Below, piece by piece: positions 8,484 to 18,653 of a stretch of DNA of 64,000 bases (position 1 is the stretch's first letter; every line of letters begins with the position of its first letter). The DNA comes from Caballeronia ptereochthonis. GTDB taxonomy: Bacteria > Pseudomonadota > Gammaproteobacteria > Burkholderiales > Burkholderiaceae. The notes beneath the pieces were generated by a model, which did no database searches, was not told where the DNA came from, and was given only the letters and a program-made list of their open reading frames with translations. The DNA lies in contig NZ_FCOB02000039.1 of the NCBI RefSeq assembly GCF_001545075.1, forward strand, positions 1 through 64,000, written 5' to 3'. The position numbers were made by a program, and so were the translations under genes.

Positions 8484-9923
8484 TCAGCCGTGCTTGATCG
8501 CGATGGTCTTCAAGGTCGTGAAGCCGTACAGCGCCTCGAAGCCCTTCTCGCGTCCGTGTCCCGAATGCTTCACGCCGCCGAACGGCAACTCGATGCCGCC
8601 GCCCGCGCCGTAGTTGTTGATGAACACCTGCCCCGAGCGCACGCGCCGCGCAAGGCGCATCTGGCGCGCGCCGTCGCGCGTCCAGATGCCCGCCACCAGT
8701 CCGTAGTCCGTGCCGTTCGCGAGCTTGAGCGCATCGGCTTCGTCCTCGAAGGGCATGGCGGCGAGCACCGGTCCGAACACCTCCTCGCGCGCGAGACGGT
8801 GCGTCGGCGGCACGTCGCGCAGGAGCGTCGGCGCTTGATAGAAGCCGGCTTCGGGCGCATCCGCGACGACTTCGCCGTGCGCGGCCATCGGGATGCCGTC
8901 GTGCTGCGCATCGGACAGGTAGTCCCACACGCGCTGCTGCTGCTTCGCGCTGATGAGCGGGCCGCAGTCGAGATCGAGCTTGCTCGGGCCGACCCGGAGC
9001 GCCGCGAACGCCTGCGAGAGCCGCTCGAGCAGCGGCTCATACGCCGCCCGCTCGATCAGCACGCGGCTGCCCGCCGAGCACGTCTGTCCGGCGTTCTGCA
9101 CGATCGCGGCGACGAGCACGGGCAGGGCTGCGTCGAAGTCGGCATCGGCGAAGACGATTTGCGGCGACTTGCCGCCCAGCTCCAGCGTAACGGGCACGTG
9201 GTTGTCGGCGGCCATCTTGGTGACGGCCGCGCCCGTCGCGGGCGACCCGGTGAACGAAATATGGTCGATGCCCGGATGACGCGCGAGCGCCGCGCCCGCT
9301 TCATGCCCGTAGCCGGTCACGATGTTGAGCGCGCCGTCCGGAAGCCCCGCTTCCGCCGCCAGTTCCGCAATGCGCAAGAGCGACAGGCACGCATCCTCCG
9401 CCGGCTTCACGACGCACGCGTTGCCGGTCGCGAGCGCCGCGCCGACGCTGCGCCCGAAAATCTGCAGCGGATAGTTCCACGGCACGATATGGCCCGTCAC
9501 GCCGTGCGGCTCGCGGATCGTGAGCACCGTGAAGCCGGACTGATAGGGCAGGGTTTCGCCGTGCAGCTTGTCGGCGGCGCCCGCGTAGAACTCGAAGTAG
9601 CGCGCGATGCCGGTGGCGTCGGCGCGCGCCTGCCTGAGCGGCTTGCCGGTGTCGCGGGCTTCGACCTGGGCGATCTCCTCGTGGCACGCGGAGATCAGCA
9701 TCGACAGCCGCGCGAGAACACGCCCGCGCTCGGCGGCGCTCGTCGCGCCCCACGGGCCTTCGTAGGCGGCGCGCGCGGCGGCTACCGCCCGGTCGATGTC
9801 GGCCGGCGTGCCGCGCGCGATCTGCGCGAAGATCTGGCCGTCCGACGGATCGACCACCGGAATCGTCTCGCCGACCGACGGCGCGACCCAGCGGTTGTCG
9901 ATGAAGTGCTTCGCTTCTTCCAT
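8484..9923 (-). CDS. Aldehyde dehydrogenase family protein
   Basis: A 479-residue NAD(P)-dependent aldehyde dehydrogenase of normal length. Asn150 (in VPWNYPL), the general base Glu248 (LELGGKSPQ) and the nucleophile Cys282 (GQTCSAGSR) are all present, so it should be active. The start at 9923 follows an AGGAG ribosome site by a few bases and gives MEEAKHFIDNRW; the longer frame upstream has no family similarity. It is the first gene of a three-gene cluster with the dehydrogenase and MFS permease downstream. It looks closest to betaine-aldehyde/general aldehyde dehydrogenases, but substrate is not deducible. Confidence 0.9.
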   Translation of the reverse strand: MEEAKHFIDNRWVAPSVGETIPVVDPSDGQIFAQIARGTPADIDRAVAAARAAYEGPWGATSAAERGRVLARLSMLISACHEEIAQVEARDTGKPLRQARADATGIARYFEFYAGAADKLHGETLPYQSGFTVLTIREPHGVTGHIVPWNYPLQIFGRSVGAALATGNACVVKPAEDACLSLLRIAELAAEAGLPDGALNIVTGYGHEAGAALARHPGIDHISFTGSPATGAAVTKMAADNHVPVTLELGGKSPQIVFADADFDAALPVLVAAIVQNAGQTCSAGSRVLIERAAYEPLLERLSQAFAALRVGPSKLDLDCGPLISAKQQQRVWDYLSDAQHDGIPMAAHGEVVADAPEAGFYQAPTLLRDVPPTHRLAREEVFGPVLAAMPFEDEADALKLANGTDYGLVAGIWTRDGARQMRLARRVRSGQVFINNYGAGGGIELPFGGVKHSGHGREKGFEALYGFTTLKTIAIKHG

Positions 9924-10048
9924 GCATGTCTCCTGATATCCGGCTTTGAGCCGGCTGATGGAATTCGATGTTTTTTCGGCGCCGCATCCGATTATCGCGC
10001 CAACGCCCGGCGCGCGCCCGCCGTGGCGGGCGGCGAGACCCGATTGGC

Positions 10049-10054
10049 TATAAT
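10049..10054 (+). promoter_or_regulatory. -10 element for ppa
   Basis: A perfect TATAAT lies 105 bp upstream of the ppa start, in the gap between divergent genes. No good -35 hexamer stands at the proper distance, which is common for GC-rich Burkholderiaceae promoters. Confidence 0.5.
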
Positions 10055-10158
10055 GACGCAATCACGCACCCGCATGCGCGACGAGCGCAGCGGTTCCGCC
10101 AAGGGGCCGTCCGCCCGTGCGATTCCGTCTCCGACCTCAACTTCTCCAGAGAGTGCTC

Positions 10159-10686
10159 ATGAGCTTCAACAACGTACCTCCCGGCAAGGACCTTCCGCAG
10201 GATTTCAACGTCATCATCGAGATTCCCGCGCAGAGCGATCCGGTCAAATACGAAGCGGACAAGGACCTGGGCCTGCTCGTCGTCGACCGCTTCATCAGCA
10301 CCGGCATGCGCTATCCGGCCAACTACGGCTTCATTCCGCAGACGCTCTCCGGCGACGGCGACCCGGTCGACGTGCTCGTCATCACGCCCTTCCCGCTGCT
10401 GGCAGGCGCGGTCGTACGGGCGCGCGCGCTCGGCATGCTGCAGATGACGGACGAATCCGGCGTGGATGCGAAGCTGATCGCCGTGCCGCACGACAAGGTC
10501 TGCCCGATGACGGCGAACATCAAGTCGATCGACGACGTGCCCGAATACCTGAAGGATCAGATCAAGCACTTCTTCGAGAACTACAAGGCGCTCGAGAAAG
10601 GCAAGTGGGTGAAGGTCGAGGGCTGGGCGGGCATCGACGCGGCGCACAAGGAAATCTCGGAAGGCGCCGCGAACTACAAGAAGTAA
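10159..10686 (+). CDS. ppa: Inorganic pyrophosphatase
   Basis: A 175-residue family I soluble pyrophosphatase, which hydrolyses PPi to phosphate in the cytoplasm and pulls biosynthetic reactions forward. The metal-binding signature DGDPVDVLV is at residues 66-74, and the YEADKD and YPANYGFIPQ blocks are intact. Length matches the E. coli enzyme. The start at 10159 (MSFNNVPPG) is chosen over an upstream in-frame codon that lacks family similarity. It is transcribed alone. Confidence 0.97.
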   Translation: MSFNNVPPGKDLPQDFNVIIEIPAQSDPVKYEADKDLGLLVVDRFISTGMRYPANYGFIPQTLSGDGDPVDVLVITPFPLLAGAVVRARALGMLQMTDESGVDAKLIAVPHDKVCPMTANIKSIDDVPEYLKDQIKHFFENYKALEKGKWVKVEGWAGIDAAHKEISEGAANYKK

Positions 10687-10735
10687 GCGGTTCTTTCGGC
10701 ATGGCGCCGCCGCGTGCTCGAAGCGCGGCGGCGCC

Positions 10736-11029
10736 TCACTCTTCCTCGCTTGCCTCGATCCGGGGCAACAACGATTCGAGCGACCGCTCTCCCGCGATCA
10801 ACGCGCGCTTCTGCTGCGCGCTCAGACGCTTCACGCGATATTCGGCGCGCAACGCCTCCGATCTCCCCGTCAGTTCGAACGACGCCAGCACTCTGAGCGG
10901 TTTTCTCGCGCGCGTATAGCGTGCGCCCTTGCCGCTCGCGTGCACGAGAAAGCGCGCCTCGACATCCGTCGCGATGCCCGTGTAGAGGCTGCCGTCGGCG
11001 CATTCGATCAGATAGAGGAACCACGGCAT
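10736..11029 (-). CDS. GIY-YIG nuclease family protein (UPF0213-like)
   Basis: A 97-residue single-domain GIY-YIG protein. The hallmarks are FLYLIECADGSLYTGIATD near residues 4-22 with the conserved Tyr and Tyr-Thr-Gly, an Arg in the following helix, and RAEYRVKRLS near the end. Small stand-alone members of this family are common in bacteria, and their role in DNA processing is mostly unknown. It converges on ppa with 49 bp between stops. Confidence 0.85.
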   Translation of the reverse strand: MPWFLYLIECADGSLYTGIATDVEARFLVHASGKGARYTRARKPLRVLASFELTGRSEALRAEYRVKRLSAQQKRALIAGERSLESLLPRIEASEEE

Positions 11030-11217
11030 CGCGTTGTATGGGCGCAGGAGAGGATTCGCCGCGCATTATCGCCGAAAGCACCGTGTCGGGGCAGTAGCGG
11101 TGCATCGGCGCGCGGGCGGCATTCGCGGACTTGCGCGAGAATAGCCGCTTTCGGGCGCGGTTCGCCGCATGTCTTGCATCGCTCGCGCCCGCCGTTATTT
11201 CAGCGAGGTAAAGCCTG

Positions 11218-12360
11218 TTGAATCGCGAGGTCGAAATTCATGTGGTCGATGCGCTGGACGACATCCCGGCCGACGACTGGAACCGGATCGCCGGCGACAA
11301 TCCGTTCGTGCGTCACGCGTTTCTCTCGGCGTTGCAGGAAACGGGATGCGCGGTCAGGCGCACCGGCTGGCGTGCGCATCATCTGATCCTGACACGCGGG
11401 GGCGAGTTCGCCGGCGCGATGCCGCTGTATCTCAAGTCGCACTCGCGCGGGGAATACGTCTTCGATCACGCCTGGGCCGATGCCTTCGAGCGCCACGGCC
11501 TGCGCTATTACCCGAAGGCGCTGTCCGCGGTGCCGTTCTCGCCGGTGACGGGCCCGCGCCTCATCGCGGCGCATCACGAGGATCGCGTGTTGCTCGCGCG
11601 CGGGGCGATCGAGCTGACGCGCCGGCTCGAGCTCTCGTCGCTGCATGTGCTGTTTCCGCACGCGCAGGACGTCGAGGCGCTGACGGACGCGGGCTACATG
11701 CTGCGAGAAGGCGTGCAGTTCCACTGGGAGAATCTGCCCGGTGAGGGCTACCAGAGCTTCGACGCGTTCCTCGCGACGATGAGCCACGACAAGCGCAAGA
11801 AGATCAAGCAGGACCGGCGGCGCGTGACGGAAGCGGGCGTCACGTACAGGTGGCTGCGCGGCGCGGAGATCGATCAGGGCGCGCTCGACTTCTTCTACGA
11901 CTGCTACGACAACACGTATCGTGAGCACTGGAACGCGCCGTATCTCACGCGCGAATTTTTCGGCCGCATTCATGCCGAAGCGCCCGACAGCGTGCTGCTC
12001 GTGATCGCGGAAGCCGACGGCGAACCGCTCGCGTGCGCGCTCAACATGATCGGCGGCGACACGATGTATGGCCGCTACTGGGGCACGCGCGAGTTCGTCT
12101 CGGGCCTGCACTTCGAGACGTGCTATATGCAGGGCATCGCGTACTGCATCGAACACGCGCTGGCGCGCTTCGAAGGCGGCGCGCAGGGCGTGCACAAGAT
12201 GTCGCGCGGCCTTCTGCCGACGCCGACGTGGTCCGCGCACTGGATCGCGGATCAGCGTTTCGCGCAGGCGATCGCCGAGTTTCTCGATGCGGAAACCGAA
12301 GCGATGGATCATCACATCGAAGAGCTGGAAGCGCATACGCCGTTCCGCAAGAAGGCCTGA
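11218..12360 (+). CDS. GNAT-fold acyltransferase, DUF482 / peptidogalycan biosynthesis-like
   Basis: A 380-residue cytoplasmic protein resembling the DUF482 (FemAB/GNAT-like) family. Supporting blocks are [16 protein letters not shown] near residue 28, [16 protein letters not shown] near 190 and [16 protein letters not shown] near the C-terminus. The family is annotated as peptidogalycan biosynthesis but its substrate is not settled. The start is TTG at 11218 with GAGG about 8 bases upstream; no ATG lies near the start of the conserved region. NAD synthetase follows after 116 bp. Confidence 0.82.
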   Translation: MNREVEIHVVDALDDIPADDWNRIAGDNPFVRHAFLSALQETGCAVRRTGWRAHHLILTRGGEFAGAMPLYLKSHSRGEYVFDHAWADAFERHGLRYYPKALSAVPFSPVTGPRLIAAHHEDRVLLARGAIELTRRLELSSLHVLFPHAQDVEALTDAGYMLREGVQFHWENLPGEGYQSFDAFLATMSHDKRKKIKQDRRRVTEAGVTYRWLRGAEIDQGALDFFYDCYDNTYREHWNAPYLTREFFGRIHAEAPDSVLLVIAEADGEPLACALNMIGGDTMYGRYWGTREFVSGLHFETCYMQGIAYCIEHALARFEGGAQGVHKMSRGLLPTPTWSAHWIADQRFAQAIAEFLDAETEAMDHHIEELEAHTPFRKKA

Positions 12361-12476
12361 ATGCGCATGCGATAATCGTTGCGGGTTCTTACCCCATTTC
12401 ATACCGATATCGCATCACGCCCTGCCGGCGACGCCGCGCAGTGAGCACTGGTCAACACGCGCAGGTAATGTCGACG

Positions 12477-14531
12477 ATGAGCAAAGACTTTTTCAACCTA
12501 TACAGCCATGACTTCGCGCGCGTCGCAGTTGCCGTTCCGACCTGCAAAGTGGCCGACCCGGCGTTCAACGCCGCGCAGACGATCGAGCTGGCGAGGCAGG
12601 CGGCAGGGCGCGGCGCGGTGCTCGTCGCGTTTCCCGAACTCGGTATTTCCGCGTACACCTGTGACGACCTCTTTCATCAAAGAGCCCTGCTCGATGCCTG
12701 CGAGGATGCCCTGAAAAGCATTCTCGAAGCGTCGCAAGGGCTGAACGCGGCGCTGATCGTCGGCGCGCCGGTCAGAGCCGAGCACAAGCTCTTCAATTGC
12801 GCGATCGTCATCGCCGACGGAATCATTCGCGGCGTCGTCCCGAAGAGCTACTTGCCCAACTATGGCGAGTTCTACGAAGCGCGGCAGTTCAGCCCGGCCG
12901 ATGCCGCGACCACACGCACGCTCTCGCTGTGCGGACAGGACGCGCCGTTCGGGCCGTCGCTGCTCTTTCAGATCGAGAACCTTCCGCTCTTCAGGTTTCA
13001 CGTCGAAATCTGCGAAGACGTGTGGGTGCCCGTTCCGCCTTCGTCGTTCGCGGCGCTCGCCGGCGCGACCGTGCTCGTGAATCTGTCGGCCTCGAACATC
13101 GTCGTGGGCAAGTCGGCGTATCGGCATCAGCTCGTCGGCCAACAGTCCGCGCGTTGCATCGCCGCGTATCTCTACACGTCGGCGGGAGATGGGGAGTCGT
13201 CCACCGACATGGCCTGGGACGGCCAAGGCCTCATTTACGAGAACGGTGAGCTGCTCGCGGAATCCGAGCGTTTCTCCGGCGAGTCCCACCTCATATTCGC
13301 CGACGTGGACCTGGAGCGGCTTTCCCGCGAGCGCATGAGGCAGACCACCTTCGGCCGATCGACGCACAGGCACGCCGACGAGGTCGAGAAGTTCACCGTG
13401 GTCGAATTCCCGATCGCCCTGCCGGCCAAAGGGAAGCTGCCGCTCGAGCGACGCGTCGAGCGCTTTCCCTACGTCCCGGCAGACCCGGCGCGACGCGACG
13501 AGCGATGCAACGAGGTGTACAACATCCAGGTGCAGGCGCTGCTGCAGCGGCTTCAGTCGTCGGGCATCTCCAAGGTCGTCATCGGTATTTCCGGCGGCCT
13601 GGATTCGACGCATGCACTGCTCGTGTGCGCGAAAGCCATGGACCGCCTCGGACTGCCGCGCTCCAACATACTGGCGTACACGATGCCCGGCTTCGCGACG
13701 AGCGACCGGACGCTCGGCCAGGCGCGCGAGTTGATGGAGGTCATCGGCTGCACGGCCGGCGAAATCGACATTCGCCCGAGTTGCGTGCAGATGCTGTCCG
13801 ACATCGGCCATCCGCACAGTTCGGGGAGCGAGCAATACGACATCACCTATGAGAACGTGCAGGCAGGAGAGCGCACGAGTCACCTGTTCCGGCTGGCGAA
13901 TTTCAACAACGCGATCGTCATCGGCACAGGGGACCTGAGTGAGCTGGCACTCGGCTGGTGCACCTATGGAGTGGGCGATCACATGTCCCACTACAACGTC
14001 AACGCGAGCGTGCCCAAGACATTGATCACGCACCTGGTTCGTTGGGTGGCCGAATCGGGGCAGATCGGCAGCACCGGAACCGACGTGCTCGAAAACATCC
14101 TGAGCACCGATATCAGTCCGGAGCTCATCCCCGGCAAGACGAGCGGCGCCGTGGAGCAGAAGACGGAGAGCGTCATCGGCCCCTATGAACTGCAGGATTT
14201 CAACCTGTACTACACGCTTCGGTTCGGCTTCGCTCCCACCAAGGTCGCATTTCTGGCGCTCACCGCATGGCGCAACCGCGATGCGGGCGAGTGGCCGGAA
14301 GGGCCCACCGTCACCCGGAATCAGTACGGCCTCGCCGAGATCCGCAAGAATCTCAGGATCTTTCTGGACCGCTTCTTCCGCACCAGCCAGTTCAAACGTT
14401 CATGCATACCGAACGCGCCGAAGGTCGGGTCGGGCGGCTCGCTTTCTCCCCGCGGCGACTGGCGAGCGCCGAGCGATTCGCAGGCAACGGTGTGGCTCAA
14501 GGACCTGGAGCGCGTTCCCGTGACGGAGTGA
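12477..14531 (+). CDS. nadE: Glutamine-dependent NAD(+) synthetase, long (mycobacterial-type) form
   Basis: A 684-residue enzyme that makes NAD from deamido-NAD, taking ammonia from glutamine. The N-terminal nitrilase-fold glutaminase has its Glu-Lys-Cys triad in FPELG (Glu54), PKSYLP (Lys123) and EICEDVW (Cys179). The C-terminal synthetase has the PP-loop GISGGLDST near residue 365. Length and N-terminus ([13 protein letters not shown]) resemble the about 680-residue mycobacterial enzyme rather than the roughly 550-residue form I expect at this locus in Burkholderia. The start at 12477 is preferred to ATG 12468, where AGG would be only 2 bases away. The P-II gene follows after 114 bp. Confidence 0.93.
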   Translation: MSKDFFNLYSHDFARVAVAVPTCKVADPAFNAAQTIELARQAAGRGAVLVAFPELGISAYTCDDLFHQRALLDACEDALKSILEASQGLNAALIVGAPVRAEHKLFNCAIVIADGIIRGVVPKSYLPNYGEFYEARQFSPADAATTRTLSLCGQDAPFGPSLLFQIENLPLFRFHVEICEDVWVPVPPSSFAALAGATVLVNLSASNIVVGKSAYRHQLVGQQSARCIAAYLYTSAGDGESSTDMAWDGQGLIYENGELLAESERFSGESHLIFADVDLERLSRERMRQTTFGRSTHRHADEVEKFTVVEFPIALPAKGKLPLERRVERFPYVPADPARRDERCNEVYNIQVQALLQRLQSSGISKVVIGISGGLDSTHALLVCAKAMDRLGLPRSNILAYTMPGFATSDRTLGQARELMEVIGCTAGEIDIRPSCVQMLSDIGHPHSSGSEQYDITYENVQAGERTSHLFRLANFNNAIVIGTGDLSELALGWCTYGVGDHMSHYNVNASVPKTLITHLVRWVAESGQIGSTGTDVLENILSTDISPELIPGKTSGAVEQKTESVIGPYELQDFNLYYTLRFGFAPTKVAFLALTAWRNRDAGEWPEGPTVTRNQYGLAEIRKNLRIFLDRFFRTSQFKRSCIPNAPKVGSGGSLSPRGDWRAPSDSQATVWLKDLERVPVTE

Positions 14532-14543
14532 TGTCGAGCGTCG

Positions 14544-14573
14544 TTCGCTTGCTCGATGAAACGCGGCTAGAAT
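14544..14573 (+). promoter_or_regulatory. Candidate promoter of the P-II gene
   Basis: TTCGCT and TAGAAT separated by 18 bp lie about 70 bp upstream of the P-II start codon. The -10 is good and the -35 is weak. No sigma-54 site of correct spacing was found here. Confidence 0.35.
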
Positions 14574-14621
14574 CGAAAACATCTGTCCCACGCGGGGCAC
14601 GACCTTTTTTCGAACCCTTGA

Positions 14622-14984
<363 letters not shown>

Positions 14985-15010
14985 GCGCTTCGATTCCTGT
15001 CGACGTATCC

Positions 15011-15030
15011 GCCCGCTCGTTCGAGCGGGC
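15011..15030 (+). terminator. Hairpin after the P-II gene
   Basis: A 9-bp perfect stem (GCCCGCTCG / CGAGCGGGC) with a 2-nt loop lies 27 bp after the P-II stop, followed by a pyrimidine-rich but not T-only tract. It is a plausible weak terminator. Confidence 0.45.
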
Positions 15031-15193
15031 TCACCGTTCCCTCCTGTTTCCCTCTCTGGAGTGCGCATGCACCAGTGCGATGCGCGTCGTCGTCTCCGGT
15101 TTTTTTCATCCGTATTGCTTGCCTGACCGCAGGATTTACCCGTCCGTGCGGTAACATCGGTTCTCCTGTTATATTTTTGTAAGGATTCGTTTG

Positions 15194-16951
15194 ATGCATC
15201 ACGCGATCGGCTTCATTCAGGATCTCGCAGTGATCATGGCCATCGCGGGTGTCGTGACGGTGTTGTTCCACCGCATGCGGCAGCCGGTCGTCCTCGGGTA
15301 TATCGTCGCGGGCGTGATCATCGGGCCGTACACGCCGCCGTTCAATCTCATCCACGACGAAGCGACGATCCAGACGCTCGGCGAGCTCGGCGTCGTCTTC
15401 CTGATGTTCTCGCTCGGGCTCGAGTTCAGCCTGCGCAAGCTGTTCAAGGTCGGCGCGACGGCCTTCGTCGCCGCGCTCTCGGAAATCGTGCTGATGATCT
15501 GGATCGGCTACGAGATCGGCCGCTGGTTCGGCTGGAATGCAATGGACTCGCTCTTTCTCGGCGCGATGCTCGCGATCTCGTCGACGACCATCATCGTGAA
15601 GGCGCTCTCCGAAGTCGGCATGAAAGGCGAGGGCTTCGCGCAGCTCGTGTTCGGCATTCTGATCGTCGAGGACATCCTCGCCATCGCAATGCTCGTGCTG
15701 CTGTCGGGCATCGCGCAGACGGGCTCGGTGAGCGCGGGCATCGCGGCCGTGACGCTCGGCAAGCTGCTGCTCTTCATGACGGTGTCGCTCGTCGTCGGCA
15801 TACTCACCGTGCCGCGCGCGCTCAATTACGTCGCGCGCGCGAAGAGCGACGAGATGCTGCTCGTCACCGTGCTCGGCTTCTGCTTCGGCTTCTGCCTGCT
15901 CGTCGTGAAGCTCGACTATTCGATCGCGCTCGGCGCGTTTCTCATCGGCGCGATCATGGCGGAGTCGAGGCATCTCGCGCGCATCGAGCATCTCATTGCG
16001 CCGGTGCGCGACATGTTCTCGGCGATCTTCTTCGTCACCATCGGCCTGCTGCTGAACCCGGCGGTGCTCGTGGAGTACGCGTGGCCGATCGCCGTCATCA
16101 CGGTCGCGGTGGTGCTCGGCAAGATCGTGTCGTGCGGGCTCGGCACTTTTCTCGCGGGCAAGGACGGGCGCACGGCGATGCGCGTCGGCATGAGCGTCGC
16201 GCAGATCGGCGAGTTCTCGTTCATCATCGCGTCGCTCGGGCTCTCGCTCAAGGTCACGAGCAGCTTTCTCTATCCGATCGCGGTGGCCGTGTCCGCGGTC
16301 ACGACGCTCTTCACGCCGTATCTCATCCGCGCCGCCGATCCGCTCACGATGCGCCTCGCCCGCGCGATGCCCGCGCCGGTGGCCAACACCTTCGGCCTCT
16401 ATTCGCAATGGCTCGCGAGCCTGACGCCCGTGTCCGGCGGCCCGACGCTCTTCTCGATGACGAAGCGCATCGTGCTGCAGATCTCGGTGAATCTCGCGCT
16501 CGTCGCGGCGATCTTTCTGGGCGCGTCGTATGCGGCGCCGTTCGCGTCCGCGCATCTCGCGCGCTGGCTCGAAACCGATAACGCGCAGCGCGTCGCGCTG
16601 TGGAGCGCGGCGCTCATCGTCGCGTTGCCGTTTCTGGTCGCCGTGTACCGCAAGCTCGAATCGCTCGCGCTGCTGCTCGCGGAGGTGAGCGTGCAGCCCG
16701 CGAAAGCGGGGCGCTTCACGCGCGCGATCCGTTCGGCGATTTCCGGGCTCATTCCGATCGTCGCGATGTTCGGCGTCTTTCTGCTCGTCGCGGCGCTCTC
16801 GGGCGGCATCCTGCCGCCGTTCGGGCTGATGGTCGGCGTGCTGCTGTGCGCGGCGCTGTTGCTGACGGTGCTGTGGCGCTGGTGCGTGAAAATCCACGCG
16901 ACGATGCAGATCGCCTTGCGCGAGACCTTCGAGGAGCCGCGCGATGATTGA
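15194..16951 (+). CDS. CPA2 family cation:proton antiporter
   Basis: A 585-residue membrane protein of the Na+/H+ exchanger (KefB/YbaL-like) group. The transport core contains PVVLGYIVAGVIIGPYTPP near residue 35, GLEFSLRKL near 77 and ALSEVG near 140, with about 12 hydrophobic segments to residue 390. Instead of the cytoplasmic TrkA-N/RCK domain of Kef proteins, the last 170 residues hold about four further hydrophobic segments. ATG 15194 is chosen over the preceding TTG because AAGGA lies 9-10 bases before it. It probably exports K+ or Na+ in exchange for protons. Confidence 0.88.
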   Translation: MHHAIGFIQDLAVIMAIAGVVTVLFHRMRQPVVLGYIVAGVIIGPYTPPFNLIHDEATIQTLGELGVVFLMFSLGLEFSLRKLFKVGATAFVAALSEIVLMIWIGYEIGRWFGWNAMDSLFLGAMLAISSTTIIVKALSEVGMKGEGFAQLVFGILIVEDILAIAMLVLLSGIAQTGSVSAGIAAVTLGKLLLFMTVSLVVGILTVPRALNYVARAKSDEMLLVTVLGFCFGFCLLVVKLDYSIALGAFLIGAIMAESRHLARIEHLIAPVRDMFSAIFFVTIGLLLNPAVLVEYAWPIAVITVAVVLGKIVSCGLGTFLAGKDGRTAMRVGMSVAQIGEFSFIIASLGLSLKVTSSFLYPIAVAVSAVTTLFTPYLIRAADPLTMRLARAMPAPVANTFGLYSQWLASLTPVSGGPTLFSMTKRIVLQISVNLALVAAIFLGASYAAPFASAHLARWLETDNAQRVALWSAALIVALPFLVAVYRKLESLALLLAEVSVQPAKAGRFTRAIRSAISGLIPIVAMFGVFLLVAALSGGILPPFGLMVGVLLCAALLLTVLWRWCVKIHATMQIALRETFEEPRDD

Positions 16952-17111
16952 CGGCTTTTTCACGGGATAGCCCTGAGAGCGGCGTATTACCGGTTCCCGC
17001 GATAATGTGAGCCAATGTGAGCAATTGTGTGCTGGTTTGCCCCGCCCTGTCCGGAGGCGGATAATCAAGGCTTGTGCATGCTCCTTACGGCGCTCGAGCG
17101 CCTGAATCGGA

Positions 17112-18566
17112 ATGAGCGATAACAAAACGTCCAACGACGCAAGCAGCATCGACGCGCGCCATCATGGCGCCGATTCTTCGGCAGCGGGAGTTTCGCAGGA
17201 CGGCGCGCCATCCGCGCCGCACGGACCGCGCGCGAATCCCACGGCGCCGCCCGAAGCCGCAGCGGCGGCCGCGGCGCCCGGTCCCAAGGCGAGCGCGACA
17301 GAGCGGGCATCGACGGATGCGCCTTCGAGCGCGTCGAACGTCGAACCGGTCGATACGACCCAGGCCCGGCGCGACGAAGCGCAGCAGGCCGCCCGCGAAG
17401 CCCGCGCATCGGCGGCGAGTGCAACGGCGGCTCAGGAAGCCGCGGTGCGCGAAAAGCGCCGTGTGTCCGCCGATTCCAAGGCAAGCCTCGCCGAAAATCT
17501 CGAAGCGGCGACCGAAGCGGAAGCCGCGAATGCCAACGCGCACTCCGCCGCGACCGATTCCCCGACCGGCCGCACGGCTCCGCCGCCGGCGGTCGGCCTG
17601 CCGCCCGACTTCACCGATGCGCCCGATTTCGCCAAGCTCAATCCTCCGCCGCTGCCGGTATCGGAACAGGCCGCAGCGCCGGCGCAGCCCGCCTATCTCA
17701 AGCAGTCGGACTCGGCGTGGTCGGTGTTCGGCCGCATCATCGCGGCGCGCGCGCGGCAGATCTTCGACCGCGCGGGGCAGCGCATCACCCAGCGCACGCT
17801 GCGCATCGGGGTGTCGGCGCGCATCTTCCACCCGGAGCCGGGCGCGAAAGGGCTGCGCGGCAAGACGCTGCAGTATCTCGAGGAGTCGATCGCGCACTGG
17901 GTCATGTCGCGCGATGTGCTCGTCTTCATGATTCCGACCGTCGGACACCAGGGCATGCTGCATCCGAGCAACATTCGCCTGCGCGACTATGCGAAGCATC
18001 TCGACGGCCTGCTGCTGCAAGGCGGCGCGGACGTCTCGCCGCAGTCCTATGAGGAAGCGACGACGCGTCCCGAATGGCCGGGCGACCGTGTGCGCGACAT
18101 GTACGAACTGGAGCTGCTGCATGAGTTCGTCGAGTCGGGCAAGCCCGTGCTCGGGGTGTGCCGCGGCTGCCAGCTGATCAACGTGGCGTTCGGCGGCACG
18201 CTTTACGGCGATATCGCGACCGACGTGCCGACGGCCGGCATCCACGTCAATGAGCAGTACGACCAGCATCGGCATTCGATCCGCTTCCCCGACGGCTCCA
18301 CGCTCGTCAACATGTTCCCGAACCAGCGCGAGGCGATCGTCAACTCGATCCACCATCAGGCGGTGAAGTCGCTCGGGCGCGATTTGAACATCGAGGCGGT
18401 GTCGGCGTCGGACGGGATCATCGAGGCGGTGCGGTATCGCAAGGCGCCGTTCGTCGTCGGCGTGCAGTGGCACCCGGAGTTTCACCGGGCGGGCGGCGCG
18501 GAGCTGCTCGATTGCACGCCGTTGCTCGACACGTTCCTGCGCGTTGCGCGCGAAACGCGGTTCTGA
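17112..18566 (+). CDS. C26 family glutamine amidotransferase (gamma-glutamyl-GABA hydrolase-like)
   Basis: A 484-residue protein. The first 190 residues are low-complexity and Ala/Glu/Pro-rich, and look disordered. The rest is a class I amidotransferase of the PuuD/peptidase C26 type. The nucleophile Cys350 (GVCRGCQLINV) and the His454-Pro-Glu456 triad residues (QWHPEF) are present, so it should be catalytic. PuuD enzymes release GABA from gamma-glutamyl-GABA in putrescine breakdown, but no other puu gene lies nearby, so the substrate is uncertain. The extension is unusual for the family. A strong bidirectional hairpin follows the gene. Confidence 0.85.
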   Translation: MSDNKTSNDASSIDARHHGADSSAAGVSQDGAPSAPHGPRANPTAPPEAAAAAAAPGPKASATERASTDAPSSASNVEPVDTTQARRDEAQQAAREARASAASATAAQEAAVREKRRVSADSKASLAENLEAATEAEAANANAHSAATDSPTGRTAPPPAVGLPPDFTDAPDFAKLNPPPLPVSEQAAAPAQPAYLKQSDSAWSVFGRIIAARARQIFDRAGQRITQRTLRIGVSARIFHPEPGAKGLRGKTLQYLEESIAHWVMSRDVLVFMIPTVGHQGMLHPSNIRLRDYAKHLDGLLLQGGADVSPQSYEEATTRPEWPGDRVRDMYELELLHEFVESGKPVLGVCRGCQLINVAFGGTLYGDIATDVPTAGIHVNEQYDQHRHSIRFPDGSTLVNMFPNQREAIVNSIHHQAVKSLGRDLNIEAVSASDGIIEAVRYRKAPFVVGVQWHPEFHRAGGAELLDCTPLLDTFLRVARETRF

Positions 18567-18594
18567 GTCAGGCGCGTTGCAGCAAGCCGTAAAG

Positions 18595-18634
18595 AAGAAG
18601 GCCCGCTCGGACTCGAGCGGGCCTTCTTGCTTTT
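18595..18634. terminator. Bidirectional terminator between convergent genes
   Basis: A perfect 15-bp stem (arms 18595-18609 and 18614-18628, core GGCCCGCTCG) with a 4-nt loop is followed by GCTTTT on the plus strand. It sits between two convergent genes and can serve both. Confidence 0.75.
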
Positions 18635-18653
18635 CAAGTGCGAACCGATCCGA

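Noticed and set aside
12033-12476. Earlier start for nadE within the preceding gene
   Set aside because: The extension is the shadow of the acyltransferase gene and has no NadE similarity.
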